From NCBI GenBank assembly GCA_019044685.2, contig JAGTXX020000007.1, positions 124,001 to 188,000 on the forward strand: a DNA stretch of 64,000 nucleotides, written 5' to 3'. Below the pieces are notes generated by a model. It searched no databases, was not told the origin of the DNA, and was given only the letters and a program-made list of their open reading frames with translations. The translations under genes were made by a program, and so were the position numbers. This stretch comes from Nannochloris sp. 'desiccata' (Eukaryota > Chlorophyta > Trebouxiophyceae > Chlorellales > Chlorellaceae). Every line of letters begins with the position of its first letter. Within the stretch, counting starts at the first letter, position 1. Shown in pieces: positions 20,827-31,100 of this stretch.

Positions 20827-22071
20827 CTATTTGTACCATCCACTAGTACAGTCCTTAATCTTCACACTCTTCCCTTTGCCTGGAAGTAAAAAACACATGC
20901 TACTACTCTTCACGTGCGTCCACGCTTTGCATGCTGCGTTCGCTCTACATGCATCGCAGCATTTATACCCTGCGCTCACTTTCAATGTCTTCAACGCCGC
21001 TCCAGTTCCAGAATAACATGTCCCATATTCAACAGTATTCATTCGTACAGGTGGTGTTGTACCACGTAAATTTTGGTACGACAAAATATCTTCAATCCAC
21101 GTTCTCCAATAGGCAACACTGGTGTCTACGTTTATATTTTGTCCATCAATTTTGCCGCAACTGCTATGGTCACCATAGCCGTAGCTCGTCACAGCGATCT
21201 GTACAGGCTTTTTTCCTGGTCGTTCAAGGACCGTAGGCCCACCAGAATCACCTCCACAGCTTTGTATTAAAGGGCTTTTAGCACCACCAGTGCATATATG
21301 ATCTTTTTCAATCGGCTCTCCCTCAAATAGCTCATTATAAATCGCCATACATTGTTGTTTATTATATCTAAGTGCGGCGTAGTATAGATAGTCTGGCATC
21401 TTCCCGCTTTCCAGCTGTCCCCAGCCAATTAGAGTCAGTTCCTTCACACCAGCAAGGCTAGTGGAAGCGGAGGCCATAGTGACTGGCTTGCTTACTGAAG
21501 AAGGGACTGCAGTGGTTAAGCCTACGACCGCAATGTCGCCGTAGAGACCATAGCCATTACCTTTTTCATAAACTTCAGGAATCCAAACTCCTTTGACCCT
21601 GTATTCCAGCATATCGTCATCATACCAGTAGTTGGATCCAATATAAATGGCTGATTTGCTCGAGCGACTCCAGACGCCGTCCTCATAGACACAGTGTGCG
21701 GCAGAGAGGGCTGCACGAGGGGAAATTAAAGAGGCGGTGCAGACGCCTTCGGGATCAAAATAAGCTACGAAAGGGAATTGGCCTTTAGCTGCTCTTTGGC
21801 CGTTCGCGACACGTCCAGTGGCTACGCGTTCTTCAGTAGAAGTAGTAGTTCGATTGCTTGTGCTTGTTGTCAGCAATTTTCTTCGATCAATCTTGGTGGA
21901 AATTCCAACATCCTTTCGGAAGATAGCAGCAGGGTCTTCGGAGGAAATTGGGCGAATAGGGAATTTTTGGATGTCTTCAGATCGGAAAATGTCGGGTCTT
22001 GCTGCCTGGGTGGTTTGAATTACAAGGGCAATGAACACCAAAATAGTTGCAAAATAAATTTGAAGCGACAT
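20827..22071 (-). CDS. Secreted S1 (chymotrypsin-fold) serine protease with C-terminal PAN/apple domain
   Basis: The best start is the ATG at 22071, because it opens a signal peptide (MSLQIYFATILVFIALVIQ, then TTQA). Further upstream the frame is open but lacks a convincing leader. Product is 414 residues in one exon. A propeptide of about 65 residues precedes the activation region RVANGQRAAKGQFP. Triad residues are in SAAHCVYED (His), YGDIAVVGL (Asp) and SCGGDSGGP (Ser). The residue six before the catalytic Ser is Gln, not Asp, so trypsin-like Arg/Lys preference is unlikely. The last ~70 residues hold six Cys (GTCYSG, YKCCDACRANAACKAW, SMCFLL, KDCTSGW), in line with a PAN/apple adhesion module. 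Role could be wall or matrix remodelling or defence. Confidence 0.88.
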   Translation of the reverse strand: MSLQIYFATILVFIALVIQTTQAARPDIFRSEDIQKFPIRPISSEDPAAIFRKDVGISTKIDRRKLLTTSTSNRTTTSTEERVATGRVANGQRAAKGQFPFVAYFDPEGVCTASLISPRAALSAAHCVYEDGVWSRSSKSAIYIGSNYWYDDDMLEYRVKGVWIPEVYEKGNGYGLYGDIAVVGLTTAVPSSVSKPVTMASASTSLAGVKELTLIGWGQLESGKMPDYLYYAALRYNKQQCMAIYNELFEGEPIEKDHICTGGAKSPLIQSCGGDSGGPTVLERPGKKPVQIAVTSYGYGDHSSCGKIDGQNINVDTSVAYWRTWIEDILSYQNLRGTTPPVRMNTVEYGTCYSGTGAALKTLKVSAGYKCCDACRANAACKAWTHVKSSSMCFLLPGKGKSVKIKDCTSGWYK

Positions 22072-22424
22072 GAGAGCCACTCTTGAAAATGAGCTCTCAA
22101 TCCGCTGTGGACGATCGAAATATATAACTGTTAATTTAAACAACAACTCCGCATCAGAGAATCCTACAATTGTAGGCGCCAATATCTCTTTCAGATCTGA
22201 CGGCGGCCACCCAATGAGAATTGTCAGGGGATATTTAAGGCAGCTCTGTGCCCTCTCTATTTACATAGCGTGATGGAACAAGTTACATCGTCAACAAAAA
22301 CAACGGATCGTGTGCTGCAATTGTGTAGGTCAAGTAAAAAAAGAAAATAAAATGCTACCTAATAACTTAAAAATGAACCGCCGCCACGGCCGCCACCCAG
22401 CTCAACGGAACTATACTAACTTGT

Positions 22425-22583
22425 TTATGTATACTTGATCACCAGGATGATAGCCACAGCAACACATGCCAACAACAACGTAATCAACAGGCAGCATAAA
22501 CATCTACGAGATCTTTTCTGGAATCTTTTAGCCTGTGTTAAGTGCGTAACGCCCGTCTCGATATATCCACGAGATAATTGGAC
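22425..22583 (-). CDS. Alternative last exon of the syntaxin gene (distal SNARE end plus second membrane anchor)
   Basis: This 53-codon open exon begins right after a polypyrimidine tract and TAG acceptor (CGACTAG|GTCC) and ends in TAA. It encodes VQLSRGYIETGVTHL, then TQAKRFQKRSRRCLCC, a 20-residue hydrophobic helix and the tail VIKYT. The proximal exons of the syntaxin gene encode VARSAEFVQSGVTHL, then QSAKETQKKTRKWICC, a hydrophobic helix and VKGF. Lengths match residue for residue through the SNARE end. Joined to exon 2 (end at 23670, phase 0) it gives a 304-residue protein. It lacks the internal intron found in the proximal version. It is either a working alternative terminal exon or a relic of a duplicated gene end. 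Splicing must be shown from RNA. Confidence 0.7.
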   Translation of the reverse strand, partial: VQLSRGYIETGVTHLTQAKRFQKRSRRCLCCLLITLLLACVAVAIILVIKYT

Positions 22584-22703
22584 CTAGTCGAAAGAATAGG
22601 GAAGAAAGGGAGGGGAGGGAGGGAGAAGGTAAAAAATGTCAATTGCTTAATTGATTGGTATAAAATCACGGTCCCATGCTGTTGGAGCTGACTTATTTCC
22701 CAT

Positions 22704-22717
22704 GAGAGAGAGAGAGC
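22704..22717. repeat. GA dinucleotide run
   Basis: Short GAGAGA tract followed by alternating CG, between the two syntaxin terminal exons. Confidence 0.7.
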
Positions 22718-23095
22718 GCGCGTGCAGAGAGAGGAAGGAGAAGAAGAGCATACAGAAGCAGAACCTATTTATTCAAAATTATTTTGGGCAATTTTTAAAT
22801 CTTTCATCAAAATGGGCAATATGGTAAAGATAAAGCAAATATAGTGATAATAACAAGTAGCAAAAACTGGAAGGCAGATCTTCATGCTGGGTGGCGGTGA
22901 AGGGGCAGGCAGTTGGGGGCCCAAAACGGAAGTAAAGTAAACAAAACAATGGACTACGGATAATACAGTAATTTAATCAAAGCATTATACCTAATGCCCG
23001 GCTTTATATCCAAAGTGGCAGTAATCTTATCTATTATCAAAATGGTCGAGAACGGCAAGTAAATACTAGCACATAATTTTCCACTTATCCAACAA

Positions 23096-24576
23096 CTAAA
23101 ACCCTTTGACGATGCCCACCGAGGCAATAATAATTGCAATAAGCACCACCAGACCCAGAATAATCGCACAGCATATCCATTTACGTGTCTTCTTTTGTGT
23201 TTCCTTGGCAGATTGAAGATGAGTGACCCCACTTCAAAAATAGGGGAAGGAAAAAAAGAAAGGGGGAAAAGGTTAGTAAAAAAAAAACAAAAAAAAAACA
23301 ATTAAAATTATCAGAAAACTGAAAACAACCGACGATAGACTGACCTTTGAACGAATTCTGCACTCCTTGCAACCTGTGCGAGCAAAAATTAAGAGTTTAG
23401 AGAAATGCATTGATAAAAGCAGGTGGTTAAGACGCATAGGGACAGCAAACTGGGCAGTAGAATGGGCAAGGTGGGGGTTCTTCTCTAGGTACAGAACAGG
23501 GGGCGACAAAAGAAAAGGATGGTCCTCCCAAGAAGCAACTGAAGAGCTCTCAAAAAGAGTATAAATTAAAAAATTATAATCCCCCTCCTCTTTCTTGGTT
23601 TCTCTCTCACACCCACCAAATAAAGATCATCCCCACCCAAGAAATAAAGCTTCTCAAAATAATTCTTACCTGTGCTTCAATATTATCTATCATTTGACCC
23701 TGGGCTTCCACTAACACAGCCATATCTAAAAAAATCTGATGCAATTCCATCAACGATGCCTCTAGTTCCATGACTGCATCCCTTCTTTCTCTAATTTCTG
23801 CTAGAGTATCCATCACATAGCCACGTCCCTGTTCCAGAATTGCACGTTGGAATACACTCTCTGCTTCCCCGTTTTCAATCATGCGGTCTATCTCGTCATC
23901 TGAGGCGTGCTGTCCAGTGACTGTATACACTCGTCTTTCTACGACTTCCCTGTATTCTCTTTGGACACGTGTACGTAAGCTTTGGAACTCCCCCATGATT
24001 TCTTTAAGTTTTTTCTTTAATGCAGCAGTAACTGCAGTACGGGTACGTTCAGAAGCGGTGCCTGGACCGGAGTTCTTCTTTTTTAATGCGGCTTCATTCG
24101 ATTTGTCGAGATCTTGTAAAAGGCGTTTGATCTGGTCTGCAGCTTTGGAAATAGCGTTGGCTTCTTCTTGCATTTGACCACGTAAGACGTGCATATCAGC
24201 GCTACGGGTGACGGTTTTACTGCGTTCGTGGGCTTCTTCAAGGGCGTTGTGGTGGTTGCGAATGTCGGCCAGATGGCCTTTGATTTGAGCTACTTGGGCG
24301 AAGAATTTATCCATCTCAGGGTCTGCTGCTGCCATGACATCTGGCTGGGCTGGCGCAGGGGCTTCAATGTCGCCAGCACGAGCATTTATAGAGCCTCCCT
24401 GTGGAAAAAATTAGAAGTAAAGGTGGTTGGTTCCAGAGGGGAGGCGGGCGGCACAAGTGGCAGCAAGAGTAGTTGAGAAGACTGGTGAGGGCGGGCGGGA
24501 AAAGTGCTAAAGCTTTGTTTGGATACAAATTGGGAGATTGTATACGTACCTTGACAAGTCCTAGGAGGTCATTCAT
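23096..24576 (-). CDS. Qa-SNARE syntaxin (plasma-membrane SYP1-like)
   Basis: Target-membrane SNARE for vesicle fusion. Four exons (24576-24550, 24398-23670, 23373-23345, 23231-23096) join in matching phase to 306 residues. The start MNDLLGLVK matches the usual MNDL beginning of SYP1-type syntaxins. Residues ~40-165 form the Habc helices (FFAQVAQIKGHLADIR). The SNARE motif follows, with the zero-layer Gln region IFLDMAVLVEAQGQMIDNIE. A basic juxtamembrane segment (KKTRKW), a C-terminal helix (AIILGLVVLIAIIIASVGI) and a four-residue lumenal tail end the protein. A second candidate terminal exon lies 500 bp downstream (22583-22425). The gene is head to head with alpha-SNAP, whose product disassembles SNARE complexes, with 583 bp between the start codons. 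Confidence 0.92.
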
Positions 24577-25159
24577 TGTATCTGCCGCTAGTTTTCCCTA
24601 AAAATAATAAGTTGTGATTAACTGAAACCTCTTTGAAGCTGGGATTGAAGCTTTATCAAAACCCAACTCAATCAGCTCAAGGTAGATCCTAGATACGTAT
24701 CTCAAAGATGATGCAATGCACGTATCAGATTGTCCAGCAAGTTTATAAAAAAGTTGCTCAACAGCTCCTGAATTTGATTGATGGCAAGTCTAGGTCAGAC
24801 TTTTGTGCCTTTACTCTTAATGACCCGGGTTCAAGCGCGTTGGCTCTGTAAATTTAATGGAGTCACAAAGGCTCCAAGGTCAACTAAAGTTTTGAAACTG
24901 TTTTATTTTTATTTTTTTGGTTGGCCCGGCCTTTCTTCTTAAAAGCTGGCTGCAGGTCTTCAAAGCACATTCTCCAGGCTAGACAGTGCTATTTTATAAA
25001 GTGGTATTAAAGTATAGTCCATAGCCAAAGCAGACAAGAGCCCGTGTTTATTGCTTTGATCAAATTTGCTAGTGATCTTTTTGCTTCGGAGGCCTTGCAT
25101 CTAAGTTTTATTAGCACCATAGACTTTCTCAGACGTATTTTCACAACAATATAACTCCA
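24577..25159. promoter_or_regulatory. Divergent promoter region between syntaxin and alpha-SNAP
   Basis: 583 bp between the two start codons, with no coding potential. The layout would allow co-regulation of the Qa-SNARE and its recycling adaptor. I see no sharp shared motif by eye. Confidence 0.5.
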
Positions 25160-26366
25160 ATGTCTGAGTTTATGTCTCGTGCCAAGGGCTATGTAGCCCA
25201 GGGCGACCGTAAACTGCTCTCATTGGGTTGGTTTAGCAATAAATATGAAGAAGCAGCAGAGTTTTTCGAAAAAGGAGCCAACCAGTTCAAACTTGCCAAA
25301 GCATGTAAGCTAGAATGCATAGTTGCATTGTTCTTTCGTGGGCGGGAGGCGGACCACGGTTTTTTCTTTTTTTCTTTCTGTCGGCCGACCTGGTGCCCTG
25401 CCGCCACACCTTGCCCCCTCTGTTTCTTTTTGGTAATAACTAACTTTACTTTTACTACAGGGAAAGAGGCTGGCGACACCTACATCAAACTCGCTGAAGT
25501 TAACATCAAATTGGAAAGCAAACACGACAGCGCCACAGCATGGGTAGAAGCTGCCAAAGCCTATCAGAAATGTGACCAAAAGAAGTCGGTTAATTGTTTA
25601 CAAAAAGCCGTCTCCCTGTACACAGACATGGGTCGGCTTGGCATGGCAGCTCGCCAGCTACGTGAAGTCGCTGAAATTCTTGAAAAGGAAGACGACTCTA
25701 GGCCGGAAAGCTTATTATTCTATGAACAAGCCGCAGATCTTTTTGGCGCTGACAACTCCACCGCTGAAGCAAGCAAATGCCTTTTAAAAGTAGCTCAATT
25801 CTCTGCTGAAGCAGAAAACTACCCTAAAGCAATCGGTATCTACGAACAAGTCGCCCGTGCTGCTGCAGATAACAATTTACTTCGATTTTCTGCAAAAGGC
25901 CACTTGTTACATGCCGCTTTGTGTTCTTTGTGTTATGCCGGCCCGGCAGCCACTCGTGATCGTTTAGAGAGGTATAAAGACATTGACGTCAATTTGGATG
26001 GGTCAAGAGAGAGTGTTTTAGTAGAGAGTTTGGTGAATGCCACTGAAGAAGGGGATCCTGAGGCATTTACTGCTGCAGTGGCTGAGTTTGATGCATTGAC
26101 ACGACTGGATGCTTTCAAAACGGCGCTCTTGGTAAGTATAAGATTTTATATATTTTCTTCTAGTAGTATGATATGCAGAGCGTGTTTGCTTGAGTATTTA
26201 TGGTTTATCAAGATATGGTTTGGGTACTAGTTTAGAAAATAATTGTTATTCAAATGGTGGAATTAACTTGCTTTCTTTTCGTTCTTTCTTTCTAATTTTG
26301 TTGCAGTTGAGGGCAAAGCGGAAGTTGACGGAGGCACCTCAAGATGAAGAAGAAGATTTGACTTAA
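25160..26366 (+). CDS. Alpha-SNAP (NSF attachment protein)
   Basis: Adaptor that binds SNARE complexes and recruits NSF for their ATP-driven disassembly. Three exons (25160-25304, 25461-26131, 26307-26366) give 291 residues, the family's usual length. The first intron (156 nt) is in frame without a stop, so unspliced reading adds a spurious Phe/Cys/Pro-rich segment. Splicing restores AKAWKEAGDTYIKLAE, the expected repeat. The fold is TPR-like helical throughout (YEEAAEFFEKGANQFKLAK, SKHDSATAWVEAAKAYQK, YTDMGRLGMAARQLREVAE). The last exon supplies the acidic end APQDEEEDLT, close to the family's Leu-containing NSF-stimulating tail. It pairs functionally with the divergently transcribed syntaxin. 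Confidence 0.93.
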
Positions 26367-27168
26367 ATAGAAAGGAAGAATTAGATACTAAGGATCTCTT
26401 CAGTATTATACTTTGCGATGGCATTCTTTTCTGTCTCATCGACCCAAGGTGTGTATTTCTCCATCTCTTTTTATGTAAAGCAAAGCATATTACAAACCCA
26501 CGCAGCTTGCTGCGTCAATCTACAGTAAGTTGCTTCCCTTTTGCAAATAAGAGAAGCTCATTCTGTGAGATAAATGAAAACAAAGCAACAAAGTATCATT
26601 TACGGTAGTGAAAAAAAAATATATTAAAAAAAAAAAAATCTATACGGCTGATTCAGAATGTTATATGATGACTAGACTCGTGAGCAGGTGGAATTAGTAG
26701 AAGCGAAACTGGAAAGTCTTGGTTCTAAATGGTAGTTAGATTCAGATAGTCCGAGCATTCGTACCACGAGTGCTACCTTGTTTTCTGGAAGGTGCACGTG
26801 AACTGAAGAAAAGACAGGGCAATGATGTGTTGCTTATTTATTCAAGGGAAATAAAGGTTTCTAGATATCTTCTTCTAGGGGTAAAAAACAATACTACTTT
26901 TTGAGGACCGCTGAACCGCCCCAAGATATAGATATAAAGTCAAGAGCGCTGCATGCATATATAATTTATTTTGAGAAAGAGAAACTCATATTGAACTCTA
27001 GTTGTTACATTAATTGACTATATCGTTTGTGATGGGCACACGCTCCAATTTAAAGCTAAAAGAAAGAAATCTGAAAGAAAAGACTTGGAAAAAAGAAGAA
27101 AAAAAGCTTGCTTATTTATTTCATCAACAGCAGCCTACCACCGCCCCGCTGCACCGCTCTACCTACAT
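26367..27168. other. Convergent intergenic region
   Basis: 3' flanks of alpha-SNAP and the reductase, with A-rich runs near 26610-26638. No gene is supported. Confidence 0.55.
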
Positions 27169-28225
27169 CTACAACTTTGAAGCCGTCCCGACGCCTCTAC
27201 TTTTGGCTTCAATCGCCTTTGAAGCCTTCAAAACTTGATCTCTCGGCACCACTTGGGGTCTCCACATCCACTCCCCACCATCAACTACTAGGGTATGCCC
27301 ATTGACATAATCACCAGCTGGTCCCGCCAAATAAAGTACCGCCATGGCGATATCTGTTTTTTTACCTAGTCTACCCACAGGAATTCTTTCCCCCCATAAT
27401 TTTGCCAATGCTTCAGCTTGCCCGGGTGCTAGTTTAGTTAGACCTGCAGTGCCTTCTATTGGACCTGGGGCGACACCATTAGTTCTAATTCCATAATTGC
27501 CCCATTCGAGTGCTAATGTGCGAGTTAGAGAATCTATTGCAGCTTTCGCTGCAGATGCGTGAACTTGATACCAGGTAGCTCCATAATGTAATGTGGCTGA
27601 TATATTGATGATAGAAGCAGTAGGGGCAGCTTTAAGAGCTGAAAAGGCAGCTCTTGAGGCGTTGAAGGTACCCAATGTGTCAATTTCAATAACGGTTTTA
27701 AATCCGTTAGAGCTGAGTTGTTCTGCTGCGGAAAGGAAGTTGCCTGCAGCGCAATTGATGAGGATAGAGAGAGATCCGAAATGGGAGACGGCTTCTGAGG
27801 CCATGCGTTCACAATCTTGGAATGAGCGGACGTCGCCCTGAAAAAGTAAGATGAAGAAATGAACATGGAAATGGGGACTTTTACGGATTGGGAGAAAGAT
27901 ATCTCCCTAACAGCTTTAAGCAATGGTGTGCTTCAGTAAAAAGAATTTCATAAGATCTGTGTAAGGTTTTTAAAGCTTCCGAAAAAATGTGTGCGATCAT
28001 AAGAATCATTAATCTTACCTGAACTCCGTGCGCTGTGACGCCATCTTTCTCCAAATCTTGGCAGGCATCGTTCAATACATTTTGTCTCCTTCCACTAATG
28101 ACGACTTTGGCTCCATGCAAGCCAAGTTGCCTTGCAATTTCAAGTCCAATGCCACTGCTGCCTCCTGTAATCAAAGCAACCCTGCCTGCAAGCAGGTCTG
28201 AACGGAATGGAGATACTTCTGACAT
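27169..28225 (-). CDS. DECR2: Peroxisomal 2,4-dienoyl-CoA reductase (SDR)
   Basis: Short-chain dehydrogenase that reduces 2,4-dienoyl-CoA with NADPH so that polyunsaturated fatty acids can enter beta-oxidation. Two exons (28225-28019 and 27837-27169, phase 0) give 291 residues. The Rossmann motif is ALITGGSSGIGLEIAR, and NADP preference is suggested by ISGRRQ. Next come INCAAGNF and the active-site region LHYGATWYQVHASAAKAAI with the family's Tyr and Lys arrangement. The end region WRPQVVPRD is also typical. The C-terminus is exactly SKL, the peroxisomal type-1 targeting signal. The Rossmann exon and the rest join in phase to restore GDVRS after HGVQ. Assignment to the plant/animal peroxisomal form is strong. 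Confidence 0.92.
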
Positions 28226-28337
28226 GATAAAATTTTAAAAATGAAGCAAATTATGCTTGCTTTGAGGACATTTTATGGGTCTCATTTTCCTCTCGCCTAC
28301 CGACAGCAGTTGTGCTCCTGCAGGCTTGCCAACGTCT

Positions 28338-28686
28338 TCATTCTTCACTTAGTGATACGAAGTTTCTGTGGCTTGTTACTACCACTGGCAATAAAGGTCC
28401 CCGGTAAGTATTATTGAGAGAAAGACATAGCAAAAAAATGATGAATAGAGTAATAATAAAAAGAGCTAGGAAAAACATTGGGGGTCGGTCTGTAGGAAAA
28501 TAAAGAATAAAAAAATTCAGCACTTGTATAATTACTTTTGATACAGCAATATGAGCATAACGTATTCATAAGGAGTTGGTCCCAAATGCCATTGAAACAA
28601 ACAAAGCAAAAATAAGATAGTATTCTGGTACCTTGACAGAATAGGTAAACACGTGGCATTTCATCTTCCTCGAATGCAGACGGCAT
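28338..28686 (-). CDS. Possible small single-pass membrane protein
   Basis: Two short exons (28686-28632 and 28489-28338, G|AC junction) would give 68 residues starting MPSAFEEDEMPRVYLF. A hydrophobic helix (FFLALFIITLFIIFLLC) and a short tail ending SLSEE follow. The donor is G|GTACC, the acceptor is a good TTTCCTACAG, and the total length closes. No family is recognised. The AT-rich context makes a chance hydrophobic ORF possible, so I hold this weakly. Confidence 0.35.
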
Positions 28687-28717
28687 TTCCTCTCTTCCAC
28701 TAAAAGTTTCTTTCTTT

Positions 28718-30468
28718 TTAATTCGAATTAACTAAGCATTGCCCCTGAGCATCACAATCTTCCATCATCTGTCTATTCCACACAAATTCCCACCTTGCTA
28801 ACCATTTTTTTCCATCAGCTAAGCCAGCAGTATCCAATAAAGAAGCCAGCCTCTCCGAATGGGGACGAGCCCTTGCCACAAGATCTTTATACTGTGACAA
28901 TTCCATTGGCCAGCCTCCTTGCTTTCTGCTATTCAAATTCTGTAGTACAATGTCAGGTAAATTAGGATCCATACCTAGAAATACTTTCAATTCCGTAACT
29001 ACCCTATTAGGATCCTCTTGAAGCTCCTCAAATTGAATGATTTTTATTTGGTGCGTCGGGAAATGTTTTAGCCAGCCCTCCAGAGCCTCGTCGTAATGGC
29101 CATGTCCACTGCGTTGTTGCTCCCCGTGTTCTTGGAAAAATGGACTTAAGCAATCGTACAAGGCTAAACCATCAAAACACCCTTTGCCTGTATGGTTCTT
29201 CTCGGTATACATCCGAGAGTACGAGATCATTCGGCTTATCGGTTCGCGTAAAAATAGTACGATTTTAATCCAGGGAAAAAGATTATAAAGCTCGGAAGCG
29301 AGAGGTTCTCCCTTTTGGGCGTAATCTACAGAGGCGTCAAAGGTGATGTGCTCTAATCCACCGGCAGCGGCTTCTTCGAGTCGTAAAAATTCTCTCATAT
29401 ATTGTGACGGTGATTTTGCATAGCAATTCATGCTATTTATATCAGATTTGCATTGGGTGAACCAGTGAGACTCTTTGCGTAAACCCCACATGTACTGAGG
29501 GTGATGTCTAAAATAGGCATTGACTGAAGTTGTAGCGCATTTCTGCCACCCAGCGAGGAAAAAATGCGGGAAATTGAACCGAGTGCGCCCGTTCAAATAT
29601 TCATGAGCTTTTTTAACGCAGTCAAACGTATGGCATCGACGTAGATACTCTAGGGCTGTGCCTAGGTCTGTATTTGCGCCTTGTGGTAGGTCCTCCATTT
29701 CTTCTGCTTTTATGTCGTAATGAACGCGATTGCCCAAGTACCTGTGTGCTTTTTGAATACACTCAAAACGGCGGCATCGACGTAGATACTCTAAAGCTGA
29801 TGTAACATCTATTTCTGCACCTTCTGGAAAATCTTCCATTTCTTTTTCTAGCTTCGATTTATTTTTATGTTTTACTCGTTGCTGGAGCGTAGCTTCTTCT
29901 TCTATGATATCTCCTTTTTCAACTTTCTTTCTTTTCAACATGTCATCGTCAGCCGTGGTGATCTTTTGACTAAAATGTATAACTTCCCTATCATCGTCAT
30001 CGTTAGCACTACCTTGGCTTGCCTTTAATTTCATTTCTTTATCGTGTTTCTTTGCAGAAAGCGCGACCTGGAAGCCATCAGTTTTCTTGGCTGTTCTCAT
30101 TGAACGACGGCACCCGCCACTGCTGGTACAATCAAAAGAATCATCAAGATGTGGTCCCGTGCTAGAAAATGCGCCTGTCGATAGTCTGCAGTGATCAGTT
30201 GTGATGGATATACCGTGAGAAAAGGGGGCCTTGAAGTTTTAAAATAAAGAGAAAAGGCGAGATGGAATTCTTACAGTGCAATTATACTGAAAGACGTGAC
30301 ATAGCCCACGATTTCGATCGTCCGTCTCGATTTCCTTCTGCATTCAAGTGGAGCATATTATGGTTATTATTGCGCAATGGAATTCTACATTGAAACGAAT
30401 CGGATTATTAGTTGCTCTAAAAATAATTACCTCTTTCGTTTCATTTTGTTGGCCGCCAAAGGCGCCAT
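28718..30468 (-). CDS. Golgi-type carbohydrate sulfotransferase A (CHST15-like), with duplicated stem module
   Basis: Transfers sulfate from PAPS to a glycan, by family. Three exons (30468-30431, 30337-30275, 30185-28718) join in phase 2, phase 2, to 522 residues. Type II topology: basic N-terminus MAPLAANKMKRKRRKSRR, then one anchor helix (IVGYVTSFSIIALLS), a charged stem and the catalytic domain. PAPS-binding 5' loop: FPHFFLAGWQKCATTSV. KESHWF follows, and the 3'-phosphate motif is LREPISRMISYSRM. Ending: EDCDAQGQCLVNSN. A stem block, EMEDFPEGAEIDVTSALEYL with its following RRCRRFECIQKAH, recurs about 47 residues later as EMEDLPQGANTDLGTALEYL and RRCHTFDCVKKAH. The other three copies have this block once. 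The donor LPHF/KEPHW pattern resembles animal GalNAc4S-6ST. The glycan substrate is unknown. Confidence 0.9.
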
Positions 30469-30687
30469 CTGCACAGTGGTTGAAACGCTAGACGCTTGTC
30501 CAGATCTATATTATCGTGTAGATATCATAAACCAAGCCGATTCATAGTTTTAATTATTGCATGCTTTTTCAGTTGAGGGAACACAAATGCACAATTTCAA
30601 AAAACTGCTGGCCATACTGCCAGCTATGGCATATTAAAGTTGTGCACGTCAATACTGGCTATGCATTAACATGTCAATAAAGACCTG

Positions 30688-31100
30688 CAGTGTTTTTATT
30701 AAGGATTTTGGGGTGACGAAAAATTTCGGCGAATTTTCCTCCTGTCGCAAATTTTCGGCGAATTTCTGCCCGGCGATTTTCTGCTCAAAGCTGGCCTTGC
30801 CGGCGGCTCAAAATTTTCAAAGTCTGGAGGGGCGCCTGTGTAACTAGTAATTATACAGAAAAGAAGAAGCAATATGAATCAGAAGCTCATAAACTGGCAC
30901 CTCGACGCTCTTTTGCTTTCCACGCAACAAATGCCAGCCAAAAGTTGAAATTTTGAAAATTTTACCTGCAGTTGATCCGGCGAAATTTGTCGCCGTCGCT
31001 GCGCGACGGCGAAATTTTGCCGGCGAATTCTAGGCTTCAAAAAATTTCCGGCGAACGAATTCGGCGAATCCCGGCGAATCGCCGACTAATAAAAACACTG
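30688..31100. mobile_element. hAT-type MITE (non-autonomous DNA transposon)
   Basis: 413-bp element with perfect 14-bp terminal inverted repeats, CAGTGTTTTTATTA at the left and its reverse complement at the right. It is flanked by an 8-bp direct target duplication AAGACCTG (30680-30687 and 31101-31108). TIRs beginning CAGTG and an 8-bp duplication are hallmarks of the hAT superfamily. Eight copies of CGGCGAA lie in the subterminal regions (two near the left end, six near the right), as expected for transposase-binding sites. It has no coding capacity. It sits between sulfotransferase genes A and B. Confidence 0.88.

Noticed and set aside
22072..22182. Upstream extension of the serine protease start
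   Set aside because: It would bury the signal peptide 37 residues inside the protein; the ATG at 22071 is better.
24820..24850. B-box-like GGTTCAAGC that could mark a tRNA
   Set aside because: The T-stem cannot pair and no cloverleaf or A-box fits.
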